Positions 16,164 to 25,181 are shown, numbered from the stretch's first letter. The stretch is DNA of 34,969 nucleotides from an uncultured Eubacteriales bacterium (GCA_900545515.1 UQZA01000027.1:1-34969); one strand, 5' to 3'. Numbers and translations are program-made. Notes: generated by a model from the sequence alone, not told the origin.

Positions 16164-18179
16164 ATGGCCAATCGATTGCGTCAGGAAAAGTCACCCTATC
16201 TTTTGCAGCACGGGGATAACCCGGTGGACTGGTATCCCTGGTGCCAGGAAGCGTTCCGGAGGGCGCGGCAGGAGGACAAGCCGGTGTTTTTAAGCATCGG
16301 CTACTCCACCTGCCACTGGTGCCATGTGATGGCCCGGGAGTCCTTTGCGGATGAAGAGGTGGCCGATGCGCTGAACCGGGATTTCATCAGCATCAAGGTG
16401 GACCGGGAGGAGCGGCCCGATGTGGACGCGGTGTATATGGAGGCCTGCCAGGCCTTCACCGGCTCCGGCGGCTGGCCCCTCACCATCCTGATGACGCCGG
16501 AGCAGAAGCCGTTTTTTGCCGGGACCTACCTGCCGAAACGGGGCGTTTCCGGCCACCTGGGGCTGCTGGAGCTGCTGGAGCGGGCGGCGGGGCTGTGGAA
16601 GGGAAACCGCGAGGGCCTTCTGGAGACCGGCAACCGGGTGGCGGAGCTGCTCAGCCGGGAAGCGCCCTCCCAGGAAGGGGAGCCGGACCGGGCCCTGCTG
16701 CACCGGGCCTACGGCCAGTTCCGGCAGCGGTTCGACCCGGTGTGGGGCGGTTTTGGACGCGCCCCCAAATTTCCCACGCCCCACCATCTGCTGTTTCTTC
16801 TGTGGTATGCTCAAGCGGAAGGGTCGCCGGAGGCTCTGACTATGGTGGAGCGCACCCTGGACGCCATGGCCCATGGGGGACTGCAGGACCAGATCGGCGG
16901 CGGCTTTTCCCGATATGCCACAGACCGGAAATGGCTGGTTCCTCACTTTGAAAAGATGCTGTATGACAATGCCCTGCTGATCCTGGCCTATTTGCGGGCA
17001 TATGAGGTCACCGGCAAGCCCCGGTATGCCCACACGGCCCGCCGCACGGCGGACTATATGCTCGCAGAGCTCATGGGGCAGGAGGGAGGCTTCTTCTGCG
17101 GCCAGGATGCGGACAGCGAGGGGGAGGAGGGGAAGTTCTATACCTTCACGCCGGAGGAAGTCCAGGCCGTCCTGGGGAAGGAGGACGGTGAGGCGTTTTG
17201 CAGATGCTACGGCATAACGCCGGCAGGGAACTTTGAAGGAAAGAGCATCCCCAACCGCATTGGCCAGGAGGAGGAAGCCTGGGCGGCGGAGGACTCACGC
17301 CTCCGGCGGCTGGCCCGTTACCGCCGGGAGCGAACCCGGCTCCACTTGGACGACAAGGTGCTGCTGTCCTGGAATGCCTGGACCATCCTGGCCCTGACCC
17401 GGGCCCGGACTCTGGACAGGGGCTATCTGGAGGCGGCGTGTCGGGCGCACCAACTGATCCGAACCCGGATGACCGATGAGCGCAACCGCCTGTACTTGCG
17501 TTACCGGGCTGGTGAGGCGGCTCACAAGGGACAGCTAGAGGATTACGCCGTCTACACCCTGGCCCTTCTGGAGCTGTACCGGGCCAGCTTTGACGCCGCC
17601 TATCTGGAGGAGGCCGTATTCCGCGCAGATCAAATGGTGGAGCTGTTTGAGGATCGGGACCGGGGCGGTTATTTCATCACGCCCAGGGATGGAGAGCAGC
17701 TCATTGCCCGGCCCAAGGAGGTCTATGACGGAGCCATTCCCTCCGGGAATTCGGCGGCGGCGATGGCCCTGCAGGCTCTGGCAGACCTCACCGGGGAGGT
17801 GCGCTGGCGGGAGGCAGCCCACAGACAGCTTCGCTTCCTGGCCGGGGCGGCGGCAGAGCATCCCATAGAGAGCAGCTTCGGCCTGCTGGCCATAGCAAAG
17901 GCCCTGTCCCCCCACCGGGAGCTGGTCTGCGCCGCAGCCGAGGGCCTTCCCCGGGAGCTGGAGGTCTACCTCCGGACGAAGGGCGGAGAGGATCTGTCCG
18001 TTCTGGTCAAGACGGCGGAGAACGAGGCCCAGCTGGCCCGATGCGCTCCCTTTACGGCGTCTTATCCGGTACCGGAGCAGGGGACGGTGTACTACCTCTG
18101 CGAAAACGGCGCCTGCCAGGCGCCCACCCGGGACTTTGACCGGCTTCCTTTGGGGAACCGACCCTGCAGAAATTCATGA
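16164..18179 (+). CDS. Thioredoxin domain-containing protein, YyaL/SSP411 (DUF255) family
   Basis: A 671-residue protein of the widespread YyaL/spermatogenesis-associated-protein-20 family. The N-terminal thioredoxin-like DUF255 domain (about residues 1-165) shows the signature NRLRQEKSPYLLQHGDNPVDW, STCHWCHVM with C50 and C53, IKVDREERPDVD and GGWPLTILMTP. The rest is a long alpha-helical barrel-like region similar to the GlcNAc 2-epimerase/six-hairpin fold, with GGFSRYATDRKWLVPHFEKM and DDKVLLSWNAW. The biochemical role is not settled in the family; the CxxC-type pair suggests a redox or metal function. The start ATG 16164 lies five bases after AAGGAGGAG; an upstream in-frame ATG at 16068 is not family-like. 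It stands alone between two terminators. No signal peptide is seen. Confidence 0.9.
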   Translation: MANRLRQEKSPYLLQHGDNPVDWYPWCQEAFRRARQEDKPVFLSIGYSTCHWCHVMARESFADEEVADALNRDFISIKVDREERPDVDAVYMEACQAFTGSGGWPLTILMTPEQKPFFAGTYLPKRGVSGHLGLLELLERAAGLWKGNREGLLETGNRVAELLSREAPSQEGEPDRALLHRAYGQFRQRFDPVWGGFGRAPKFPTPHHLLFLLWYAQAEGSPEALTMVERTLDAMAHGGLQDQIGGGFSRYATDRKWLVPHFEKMLYDNALLILAYLRAYEVTGKPRYAHTARRTADYMLAELMGQEGGFFCGQDADSEGEEGKFYTFTPEEVQAVLGKEDGEAFCRCYGITPAGNFEGKSIPNRIGQEEEAWAAEDSRLRRLARYRRERTRLHLDDKVLLSWNAWTILALTRARTLDRGYLEAACRAHQLIRTRMTDERNRLYLRYRAGEAAHKGQLEDYAVYTLALLELYRASFDAAYLEEAVFRADQMVELFEDRDRGGYFITPRDGEQLIARPKEVYDGAIPSGNSAAAMALQALADLTGEVRWREAAHRQLRFLAGAAAEHPIESSFGLLAIAKALSPHRELVCAAAEGLPRELEVYLRTKGGEDLSVLVKTAENEAQLARCAPFTASYPVPEQGTVYYLCENGACQAPTRDFDRLPLGNRPCRNS

Positions 18180-18212
18180 GCACAGATGCGATTCCTGCCC
18201 TGGTTGTAACAA

Positions 18213-18260
18213 CCTGGGGTCCCGGGACGGCGCGCCCATACAGCCCAGGCGGCATTTTTT
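18213..18260 (+). terminator. Probable terminator after the YyaL-like gene
   Basis: CCTGGG (18213-18218) and CCCAGG (18244-18249) enclose a long loop that holds two further palindromes (GTCCCGGGAC, GGCGCGCC), with T6 at 18255-18260. GGTTG-TAA-CAACC at 18202-18214 directly precedes it. The large loop lowers confidence. Confidence 0.5.
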
Positions 18261-18305
18261 CTCGCTTTTTGCTGATTTTTCCCCAAAGAGCTGGAGCGCC
18301 TGCGG

Positions 18306-18335
18306 ATTTTTATGCAAATTGCGATGCATAAAAAT
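18306..18335. promoter_or_regulatory. Inverted repeat upstream of the hut promoter, candidate operator
   Basis: ATTTTTATGCA (18306-18316) and TGCATAAAAAT (18325-18335) form a perfect 11-base inverted repeat with an 8-base spacer. It ends 87 bases before the -35 box of the hut promoter. It does not match the cre consensus. The same TGCATAAAAAT half recurs at 34721-34731. Confidence 0.45.
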
Positions 18336-18422
18336 AAGGTAATTCTGTACTGGCCTACCCAAATAAATTGGCAGAAATTCGAAAAAATACCGGGTTTGCT
18401 GGAAATTTTCACCAAAAGGGAA

Positions 18423-18450
18423 TTGATTTTTTCGGAAAATCGTATACAAT
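18423..18450 (+). promoter_or_regulatory. Promoter of the hutHUI operon
   Basis: TTGATT (18423-18428) and TACAAT (18445-18450) are separated by 16 bases in an AT-rich stretch, unlike the GC-rich surroundings. The leader from here to hutH is about 105 bases long. Confidence 0.7.
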
Positions 18451-18482
18451 TATCACATAGCGGTTCTCGCGCCGGGTAGGCC

Positions 18483-18518
18483 GGGGGAAGCGCCGGGCGG
18501 ATCTCCGCGCCGGCCCCC
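18483..18518 (+). promoter_or_regulatory. GC-rich leader hairpin before hutH
   Basis: GCCGG/CCGGC and GCGG/CCGC arms close on an ATCT loop with one bulged G, and flanking GGGG/CCCC can extend the stem. It lies in the presumed 5' leader, 44 bases before the hutH start, without a T tract. It could be a regulatory RNA structure; no known riboswitch was recognised. Confidence 0.45.
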
Positions 18519-18561
18519 ATTGGATTCTGCCGAAGGCGCAATTTAACAGGGAGGCTGAAGC

Positions 18562-20094
18562 ATGGAAAAAATTCTGATCACAGGCCATACACTGACCTTG
18601 GAGGAGCTGGCGGCAGTTTGCCGGGACAACGCCCCGGTGGCCCTTGCCCCTGAGGCCAAGCAGCGCATTTTGGAGTCCCGCCAGGTGGTGGATATGCTGG
18701 TGGACGAGGCTGCCGTGGTGTATGGGATTACCACCGGTTTTGGGAAATTCAGCGATGTGACCATCACCCAGGACGAGTGCAGGCAGCTCCAGAGAAACCT
18801 GATTGTCACCCACGCCGTGGGAGCTGGCGACCCCTTCCCCCGGGATGTGGCCCGGGGCATCATGCTCCTGCGGGTCAACAACCTGGCCAAGGGCTTTTCC
18901 GGCACCCGTCTGGAGCTGGTGGAGACCCTGGTGGCCATGCTGAACCGGGGCGTTACGCCGGTCATTCCCCAGAAGGGCTCCCTGGGCGCCAGCGGCGACC
19001 TGGCCCCCCTGTCCCACATGGTGCTGCCCATGCTGGGCCTGGGCCAGGCGGAGTATGAAGGAGAGGTCCTGCCAGGGGACGTAGCCATGGAGCGGGCCGG
19101 GATTCCCACTGTGGAGCTGGTGGCCAAGGAGGGCCTGGCTCTCATCAACGGCACCCAGGCCATGACCTCCGTGGGCGCTCTGGCAGTCTACGACGCCATC
19201 GGCCTCATGAAGGCGGCGGACATCGCCGCTGCCATGAGCTTCGAAGCCAACCGGGGTGTGGAGGACGCCCTGGACCCCCGGGTCCATGCGGTTCGCCCCC
19301 ATGATGGGCAGATGAAGACGGCGGCCAATCTGCGCAACCTCCTCTTCGGCAGCGGCAACGTGACCTGCCAGGGGGAGATCCGGGTCCAGGACGGCTACTC
19401 CCTGCGCTGTGTGCCCCAGGTCCATGGGGCCAGCCAGGACGCCATCAACTACGTAAAGTCCAAAGTGGAAATCGAGATGAACGCCGTCACCGACAACCCC
19501 ATCATCTTCAAAGAGACCATGGAGGGCATTTCCGGCGGCAACTTCCACGGTCAGCCCATGGCTCTGGCCTTTGACTTTTTGGGCATCGCCCTGTCGGAGC
19601 TGGCCAACATCTCCGAGCGCCGCCTGGAGCGGCTGGTGAACCCCAACCTGGGTGGCTTCCCCGCCTTCCTGGTGAAAAAGGGCGGCCTCAACTCCGGCTT
19701 CATGATCGTCCAGTATTCGGCGGCGGCTCTGGTATCGGAAAATAAGGTGCTGGCCCACCCCGCCAGTGTGGACAGCATTCCCTCCTCCGCAGGGCAGGAG
19801 GACCATGTGAGCATGGGCACCATCGCCGCCCGGAAGGCGGCGGAGATTCTGGGCAATGTGCGCCGGGTTCTGGCTATGGAGCTGATGTGCGCCTGCCAGG
19901 CGGTGGATCTCCTGGGCGGCCAGGAGCGTCTGGGCAAGGGAACGGCCCCTGCCTACCGGACCATTCGCGCCGTGTGCGCCACTTTGGAGGATGACCGCCC
20001 CCTGTACGAGGACATCAACCGCTGCGAGGCGGTGCTTCGGGACGGCAGCCTGGTCCGCGCTGTGGAGAAGGCCGCCGGGGAAATTGAACTGTAA
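18562..20094 (+). CDS. hutH: Histidine ammonia-lyase HutH
   Basis: HutH removes ammonia from L-histidine to give trans-urocanate, the first step of histidine degradation, in the cytoplasm. The 510-residue product has the usual length. The Ala-Ser-Gly triad that cyclises to the MIO electrophile is at residues 143-145 in LGASGDLAPLSHM; YGITTGFGKF, QRNLIVTHAVGAGDP, QDGYSLRCVPQVHG, MNAVTDNPI and GGNFHGQPMA are also typical of the family. ATG 18562 is seven bases after AGGGAGG. hutU follows after 21 bases. The operon has no obvious hut regulator gene; control may act through the upstream repeat or leader hairpin. Confidence 0.97.
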   Translation: MEKILITGHTLTLEELAAVCRDNAPVALAPEAKQRILESRQVVDMLVDEAAVVYGITTGFGKFSDVTITQDECRQLQRNLIVTHAVGAGDPFPRDVARGIMLLRVNNLAKGFSGTRLELVETLVAMLNRGVTPVIPQKGSLGASGDLAPLSHMVLPMLGLGQAEYEGEVLPGDVAMERAGIPTVELVAKEGLALINGTQAMTSVGALAVYDAIGLMKAADIAAAMSFEANRGVEDALDPRVHAVRPHDGQMKTAANLRNLLFGSGNVTCQGEIRVQDGYSLRCVPQVHGASQDAINYVKSKVEIEMNAVTDNPIIFKETMEGISGGNFHGQPMALAFDFLGIALSELANISERRLERLVNPNLGGFPAFLVKKGGLNSGFMIVQYSAAALVSENKVLAHPASVDSIPSSAGQEDHVSMGTIAARKAAEILGNVRRVLAMELMCACQAVDLLGGQERLGKGTAPAYRTIRAVCATLEDDRPLYEDINRCEAVLRDGSLVRAVEKAAGEIEL

Positions 20095-20115
20095 AGACAT
20101 CTGGGAGGTTATACC

Positions 20116-22116
20116 ATGGATTTGAATGCAAAAGTGTTTGAGCTGGACCGGGAGCTGCCCGAATATCCCGCCTTTGTCCCCGGCATCCGCCGTGCCCCCC
20201 GCCGGGAGTCCAAGCTGAGTGACCATGACCGGGAGCTTGCCATTGCCAACGCCCTGCGGTACATCCCCCAGGAGCACCACCGGGCCATGGCAAAGGAATT
20301 CGCCCAGGAGCTGGAGGAGCACGGCCGGATCTACGGCTACCGCTTCCGCCCCGCCGGGGCCATTCACGGCAAGCCCATTGACGAATACAAGAGCAACTGC
20401 ACCGAGGGCAAGGCCTTCCAGGTGATGATTGACAACAACCTGGACTTTGACGTGGCCCTGTACCCCTATGAGCTGGTGACCTATGGCGAGACCGGCCAGG
20501 TCTGCCAGAACTGGATGCAGTACCGCCTGATCAAAAAGTACCTGGAGGCCCTTACCGACCAGCAGACCCTGGTGGTCATGTCCGGCCACCCTCTGGGTCT
20601 GTTCCGGTCCCACAAAATGGCCCCCCGGGTGATCATCACCAACGGCCTTATGGTGGGCGAATTTGACAACCTGGCCGGCTTCAACCGGGCCGCCGCCATG
20701 GGCGTGGCCAACTACGGTCAGATGACTGCAGGCGGCTGGATGTACATCGGACCCCAGGGCATTGTCCACGGCACCTTCAACACCCTGCTGAACGCCGGAC
20801 GGCTGGTGCTGGGCATTCCCAAGGACCAGGACCTGGCCGGGCGGCTGTATGTCACCTCCGGCCTGGGCGGCATGAGCGGCGCCCAGGGCAAGGCGGCGGA
20901 GATTGCCGGGGCTGTGGCTTTGGTCGCCGAGGTGGATATGTCCCGGATTGAGACTCGTTACAGCCAGGGCTGGGTGAGCAAGGTCACGGACAGCCTCCCC
21001 GAGGCGCTGGCCATGGCCCGGGAAAAGCTGGCCGCCAAGGAGCCCTGCGCCATCGCCTACCATGGCAACGTGGTGGATCTGCTGGAATACCTGTACGACC
21101 AGAATGTGACGGTGGATTTGCTGTCCGACCAGACCTCCTGCCACGTGCCCTACGACGGCGGTTACTGCCCCCAGGGCCTCACCTTTGCCGAGCGCACCCG
21201 GATGCTGGCAGAGGACCCGGCAGGCTTCCGCGCCCTGGTGGATCAATCCCTGGCCCATCACTATGAGATGATCTGCAAGTTCCATGACCGGGGCACCTAC
21301 TTCTTTGACTACGGCAACAGCTTCCTCAAGGCCGTCTTCGACGCCGGCGTGAAGGAGGTCTGCAAGAACGGGGAGAATGATCTGGAGGGCTTTGTGTTCC
21401 CCTCCTACGTGGAGGATATCCTGGGTCCCCAGCTCTTTGACTATGGCTACGGTCCCTTCCGCTGGTGCTGCCTGTCCGGCAAGCCCGAGGATTTGGACAA
21501 GACCGATGCCGCCGCCATGAGCTGCATCGATCCCAACCGGCGCTATCAGGACCGGGATAACTACGTCTGGGTCCGGGACGCCAAGAAGAACAAGCTGGTG
21601 GTGGGCACCCAGTGCCGCATCCTGTATCAGGACGCCTTGGGCCGCATGAAGATTGCCCTGAAATTCAATGAAATGGTCCGCAACGGGGAAGTGGGCCCCA
21701 TTATGCTGGGCCGGGATCACCACGACACCGGCGGCACGGACTCCCCCTTCCGGGAGACCTCCAACATCAAGGATGGCTCCAACATCATGGCCGATATGGC
21801 GGTCCAGTGCTACGCCGGCAACTGCGCCCGGGGTATGAGCCTGGTGGCGCTGCACAACGGCGGCGGCGTGGGCATTGGCAAGTCCGTCAATGGCGGCTTC
21901 GGCATGGTCCTGGACGGCTCGGAGCGGGTGGATACCATTTTGCGCATGGCCATGCCCTGGGATACTATGGTGGGCGTGTCCCGCCGCGCCTGGGCCCGGA
22001 ATGAGAACGCCCTGGAGGCGGTGGGCCTGTATAACGAACAATTCAAAGAGACGGACCACATCACCGTGCCCCAGGTGGCGGATATGGAGATGATCCGGGA
22101 AATTCTGGGGGAATGA
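20116..22116 (+). CDS. hutU: Urocanate hydratase HutU, long form
   Basis: Urocanase hydrates urocanate to 4-imidazolone-5-propionate using tightly bound NAD+. The 666-residue protein belongs to the longer group known from some Firmicutes, protists and animals, compared with about 550 residues for the Bacillus and Pseudomonas enzymes. Visible features: the NAD-binding TSGLGGMSGAQGKAAEIAG near residues 247-265, SDQTSCHVPYDGGYCPQG, DHHDTGGTDSPFRETSNI, DMAVQCYAGNCARGM and LHNGGGVGIGKSVNGGFGM. ATG 20116 is seven bases after GGGAGG (20103-20108). The stop overlaps the start of hutI (ATGA at 22113-22116), indicating coupled translation. Confidence 0.96.
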   Translation: MDLNAKVFELDRELPEYPAFVPGIRRAPRRESKLSDHDRELAIANALRYIPQEHHRAMAKEFAQELEEHGRIYGYRFRPAGAIHGKPIDEYKSNCTEGKAFQVMIDNNLDFDVALYPYELVTYGETGQVCQNWMQYRLIKKYLEALTDQQTLVVMSGHPLGLFRSHKMAPRVIITNGLMVGEFDNLAGFNRAAAMGVANYGQMTAGGWMYIGPQGIVHGTFNTLLNAGRLVLGIPKDQDLAGRLYVTSGLGGMSGAQGKAAEIAGAVALVAEVDMSRIETRYSQGWVSKVTDSLPEALAMAREKLAAKEPCAIAYHGNVVDLLEYLYDQNVTVDLLSDQTSCHVPYDGGYCPQGLTFAERTRMLAEDPAGFRALVDQSLAHHYEMICKFHDRGTYFFDYGNSFLKAVFDAGVKEVCKNGENDLEGFVFPSYVEDILGPQLFDYGYGPFRWCCLSGKPEDLDKTDAAAMSCIDPNRRYQDRDNYVWVRDAKKNKLVVGTQCRILYQDALGRMKIALKFNEMVRNGEVGPIMLGRDHHDTGGTDSPFRETSNIKDGSNIMADMAVQCYAGNCARGMSLVALHNGGGVGIGKSVNGGFGMVLDGSERVDTILRMAMPWDTMVGVSRRAWARNENALEAVGLYNEQFKETDHITVPQVADMEMIREILGE

Positions 22117-23366
22117 GTATGGCGAACCGTCTGGTCATTTCCAACATCGGCCTTCTGGCCACCCCCCTGGGCCGCACCGCTGCGGCGGGCCCGGACCAGG
22201 GGCGGATTTCCCAGCGCTCCGGGGCGTACCTGGTGGCGGAGGAGGGGGTCATCACGGCCCTGGGCAACGGCCAGGTCCCGGCGGACCTGCTCCAGGGGGC
22301 CCGGCACATCGATGCAGGCGGGCGCCTGGTGACGCCCGGTCTGGTGGACGCCCACACCCACCTGGTCTTCGGCGGCTGGCGGGAGCATGAGTTGGCCATG
22401 AAGCGCCGGGGGGTGCCCTACCTGGACATTTTGGCCCAAGGGGGCGGCATTCTCTCCACCGTCCGCATGACCCGGCAGGCCAGTGAGGACGCCCTGGTCC
22501 AGAAGGCCGGGGCGGCCCTGGAGGAGATGCTCAGCCTGGGCGTCACCACCTGCGAGGCCAAGAGCGGATACGGCCTGGACCGGCAGACGGAGCTGAAGCA
22601 GCTGGCGGTGATCCGCCGCCTGGGGAGGACCCAGCCGGTGGAGCTGGCAGCCACCTATCTGGGGGCCCACGCCGTACCGGAGGAGTACAAAGCCTGCCGG
22701 GACGAGTACATCCGCCTCATGACGGAGGAGATGATCCCCCTGGTCGCCCGGGAGGGCCTGGCGGAGTTCTGCGATGTGTTTTGCGAGACCGGGGTGTTTA
22801 CCGCTTCGGAATCGGAGCAGATCCTGGGGGCCGCTCTGGCCCACGGCCTGAAGGTCAAGATCCACACCGATGAGATTGACGCCATCGGCGGCACAGAGCT
22901 GGCGGGCGCCCTTTCGGCAGTCTCTGCCGAGCATCTCATTGCCGCCACAGACCGGGGCATTGCCGCCCTGGCGAAGGGGGGCACTGTGGCGGTGCTGCTT
23001 CCGGCCACCTCCTTCTATCTGGGCAAGCCCTATGCCCGGGCCCGGGACATGATTGCCGCCGGGGTGCCGGTGGCCGTAGCTTCGGACTTCAACCCCGGCT
23101 CCTGCCCCAGTCTGAATCTGCAGCTGGTGATGAACCTGGCCTGCTGGAATTACCGCCTCACGCCGGAGGAGGTTCTCACCGCCGCCACCCTGAACGCCGC
23201 CGCTGCCATCTGCAGGGCCGACCGCCTGGGCAGCCTGGAGGTGGGAAAGCAGGCGGACCTGGTGATCTGGGACGCCCCCAATCTGGACTACATCTTCTAC
23301 CGCTTCGGCCAAAACCTGGCCAAAACCGTAATCAAACGAGGTGTGGTTGCCACAACCCGGCCGTAG
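22113..23366 (+). CDS. hutI: Imidazolonepropionase HutI
   Basis: HutI is a metal-dependent amidohydrolase that opens imidazolone-5-propionate to N-formimino-L-glutamate. The protein has 417 residues from ATG 22113, or 415 from ATG 22119; the second has the better distance from GGGGG at 22106-22111, whereas the first overlaps the hutU stop. Metal ligands are in TPGLVDAHTHLVFGG (H81 and H83), with YLGAHAVPEEY, KIHTDEIDAIGG and VAVASDFNPGSCPS carrying the later His and Asp ligands. The C-terminal LEVGKQADLVIWDAPN is typical of amidohydrolases. It closes the hutHUI block; 207 bases then separate it from ftcD. Confidence 0.96.
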   Translation: MSMANRLVISNIGLLATPLGRTAAAGPDQGRISQRSGAYLVAEEGVITALGNGQVPADLLQGARHIDAGGRLVTPGLVDAHTHLVFGGWREHELAMKRRGVPYLDILAQGGGILSTVRMTRQASEDALVQKAGAALEEMLSLGVTTCEAKSGYGLDRQTELKQLAVIRRLGRTQPVELAATYLGAHAVPEEYKACRDEYIRLMTEEMIPLVAREGLAEFCDVFCETGVFTASESEQILGAALAHGLKVKIHTDEIDAIGGTELAGALSAVSAEHLIAATDRGIAALAKGGTVAVLLPATSFYLGKPYARARDMIAAGVPVAVASDFNPGSCPSLNLQLVMNLACWNYRLTPEEVLTAATLNAAAAICRADRLGSLEVGKQADLVIWDAPNLDYIFYRFGQNLAKTVIKRGVVATTRP

Positions 23367-23493
23367 GCCTAAAGTAAAACATACGTTTATATATACAATA
23401 CTCCAAATTTTCCCTTTTGCCAACCCCTGCAGGGACAGATTTTTCCACCCGGCTGCAAACCTCAGGCTGAACACACCGCCTTTGTCCCACATT

Positions 23494-23527
23494 GGCGCGG
23501 CAGCGCCCAGCCTTCCCCCGGGGGAAG
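23494..23527. repeat. Two adjacent palindromic hairpins in the hutI-ftcD spacer
   Basis: GGCGC-GGCA-GCGCC (23494-23507) is followed by the perfect palindrome CTTCCCCC-GGGGGAAG (23512-23527). No T tract follows, so they look more like REP-type intergenic palindromes than a terminator. Upstream, TACAAT at 23394-23399 could be a -10 box but no good -35 is present, so readthrough from hutI is likely. Confidence 0.45.
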
Positions 23528-23573
23528 CCAAACAGACTTCATATGGAATAAACTATAGAAAGGCGAGAACATC

Positions 23574-24464
23574 ATGAATCAGATTTTGGAATGTGTACCC
23601 AATTTCAGCGAGGGCAGAGATCTCTCTGTCATTGAAAAGCTCTGCGATTGCTTCCGGGGCAAGCCTGGGGTCCGGCTTCTGGACTACACCTGGGACCAGG
23701 ACCACAACCGCTGTGTGCTCACCATCATCGGCGAGCCGGAGCCCCTGCGGGATGCAGTGGTGGAATCCATCGGACGGGCTGTGGAGCTCATCGACATGAC
23801 CAAGCACCAGGGGCAGCATCCCCGGATGGGCTGCGTGGACGTGGTGCCCTTTATCCCCATCCGCAACACCACGGTGGGGGATGCAGACCGGATTGCCAAG
23901 GAGACCGCTCAGCTGGCCTCCCAGCGCTTTGGCCAGCCCTTCTTCCTCTATGAGAAGTCTGCCACGGCTCCCCACCGGGCCAATCTGGCCGATGTGCGCA
24001 AGGGCCAGTTTGAGGGCATGGCGGAAAAGATGAAGGACCCCATGTGGCGGCCCGACTACGGCCCCGCCACCATCCACCCCACCGGCGGCGTGACGGCCAT
24101 CGGCGCCCGGATGCCCCTCATCGCCTATAACATCAACCTGGACACCCCCAATGTGGAGATCGCCTCCGCCATTGCCAAGACCATCCGGAACATGAATGGC
24201 GGCTTCCGCTATTGCAAAGCCATGGGCGTTCACCTGGAGGACCGGAATCTGGCCCAGGTGTCTATGAATCTGACGGATTTCACCCAGTCTGCTATGTACC
24301 GGGTGTTTGAGACGGTGAAGATGGAGGCCCGGCGGTATGGTGTGAACGTTCTGGGCAGCGAGATTGTGGGCCTGGTGCCTCAGCAGGCGCTGCTGGATTG
24401 CGCCGCCTACTACCTGCAGCTGGAGGGCTTCAACGGCGACCAGGTGCTGGAAAACAGACTGTGA
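23574..24464 (+). CDS. ftcD: Glutamate formimidoyltransferase
   Basis: Transfers the formimino group of formiminoglutamate to tetrahydrofolate, giving glutamate and 5-formimino-THF. The 296-residue protein matches the N- and C-terminal formiminotransferase subdomains only, without the cyclodeaminase half that is fused in animals; that half is the next gene. Motifs: ILECVPNFSEGRD at the start, DYTWDQDHNRCVLTI, MTKHQGQHPRMGCVDVVPF, PDYGPATIHPTGGVTAIGAR and LVPQQALLDCA. ATG 23574 follows AAAGGCGAG. fchA starts nine bases after the stop. Its position after hutI places it as the fourth step of histidine breakdown. Confidence 0.95.
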   Translation: MNQILECVPNFSEGRDLSVIEKLCDCFRGKPGVRLLDYTWDQDHNRCVLTIIGEPEPLRDAVVESIGRAVELIDMTKHQGQHPRMGCVDVVPFIPIRNTTVGDADRIAKETAQLASQRFGQPFFLYEKSATAPHRANLADVRKGQFEGMAEKMKDPMWRPDYGPATIHPTGGVTAIGARMPLIAYNINLDTPNVEIASAIAKTIRNMNGGFRYCKAMGVHLEDRNLAQVSMNLTDFTQSAMYRVFETVKMEARRYGVNVLGSEIVGLVPQQALLDCAAYYLQLEGFNGDQVLENRL

Positions 24465-24472
24465 GGCGGAGT

Positions 24473-25108
24473 ATGGAACTGAATCAACTGCGTGTTTCGG
24501 AATTTGCCCAGGTGACCGCTTCCGACGCGCCGGCCCCAGGCGGCGGCAGCGTCTCCGCCCTGGCAGGGGCTTTGGCTGCGGCTCTGGCGGAGATGGTGGC
24601 CCATCTCACAGCCGGGCGGGAGAAGTACGCCGCTGCCCAGGAGGAGATGGCGGCCCTTTTGGAGGAGCTCCCCCCCTTGCGCCAGAAGCTGCTGTGCGCC
24701 GTGGACCGGGACAGCCGGGCCTTTGACCGATATATGGAGGCCCTGACTATGCCCAAGGCCACGCCGGAGGAGCAGGCTGCCCGGAAAGCCGCCATGGAGG
24801 AGGGCCTGAAGGAGGCCGCACAGGTACCCATGGAGGTGGCCGAGACGGTGGCGTCCCTCTTTCCTGCCTTGGAGACGGTGGTGCTGCGGGGAAATCCCAA
24901 CGCTGTAACCGATGGTATGGTGGGCGCCATGCTGGCCCGGACGGCGGTGCTGGGAGCCCTCTTCAATGTGCGGGTGAATCTGGACTCCATCCATGATTCC
25001 CATTTCACCGCCGCTCTGGCGGCCCGGGCCGACGCGGCCCAGGAGCTGGCCTTGTCCTGGGAGAAGCGGATTCTGTCTCCCATCGCCCTGGCCGGTACGC
25101 TGTCATAA
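24473..25108 (+). CDS. fchA: Formiminotetrahydrofolate cyclodeaminase / methenyl-THF cyclohydrolase
   Basis: A 211-residue helical protein of the FTCD_C family. It closes 5-formimino-THF to 5,10-methenyl-THF with loss of ammonia, completing transfer of the histidine carbon to folate; some members act as methenyl-THF cyclohydrolase. The signature is SDAPAPGGGSVSALAGALAAAL near residues 17-40, followed by ALTMPKATPEEQAARKAAM and the C-terminal LRGNPNAVTDGMVGAMLAR. I chose ATG 24473 because it directly follows the ftcD stop with AGGCGG before it and the family N terminus starts there; the frame stays open further upstream inside ftcD. A large hairpin shared with the convergent regulator gene ends the operon. 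Confidence 0.92.
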   Translation: MELNQLRVSEFAQVTASDAPAPGGGSVSALAGALAAALAEMVAHLTAGREKYAAAQEEMAALLEELPPLRQKLLCAVDRDSRAFDRYMEALTMPKATPEEQAARKAAMEEGLKEAAQVPMEVAETVASLFPALETVVLRGNPNAVTDGMVGAMLARTAVLGALFNVRVNLDSIHDSHFTAALAARADAAQELALSWEKRILSPIALAGTLS

Positions 25109-25124
25109 ATACCCTGACGTCCAA

Positions 25125-25178
25125 AAGCCCTGCCGCAATTCGGAGTGGTCTTCACCGTTCCGGATTGCGGCAGGGCTT
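25125..25178. terminator. Bidirectional hairpin between fchA and the convergent XRE gene
   Basis: AAGCCCTGCCGCAAT (25125-25139) and its exact complement (25164-25178) form a 15-base stem with further pairing (CGGA/TCCG, GGT/ACC) inside. The plus strand continues GTTT and the minus strand reads GGGCTTTT at the stem base. It lies 16 bases after fchA and 3 bases after the minus-strand gene. Confidence 0.8.
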
Positions 25179-25181
25179 GTT

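Noticed and set aside
18202..18214. GGTTG-n3-CAACC hairpin, also seen at 23345-23357, as a shared hut control element
   Set aside because: The motif is only ten paired bases, the second copy lies within the end of hutI, and the flanks differ; chance is a sufficient explanation.
18409..22059. A 1216-residue minus-strand ORF across hutH and hutU
   Set aside because: The plus strand encodes two textbook enzymes here. High GC at third codon positions removes stops from the antisense frame; no domain or ribosome site supports it.
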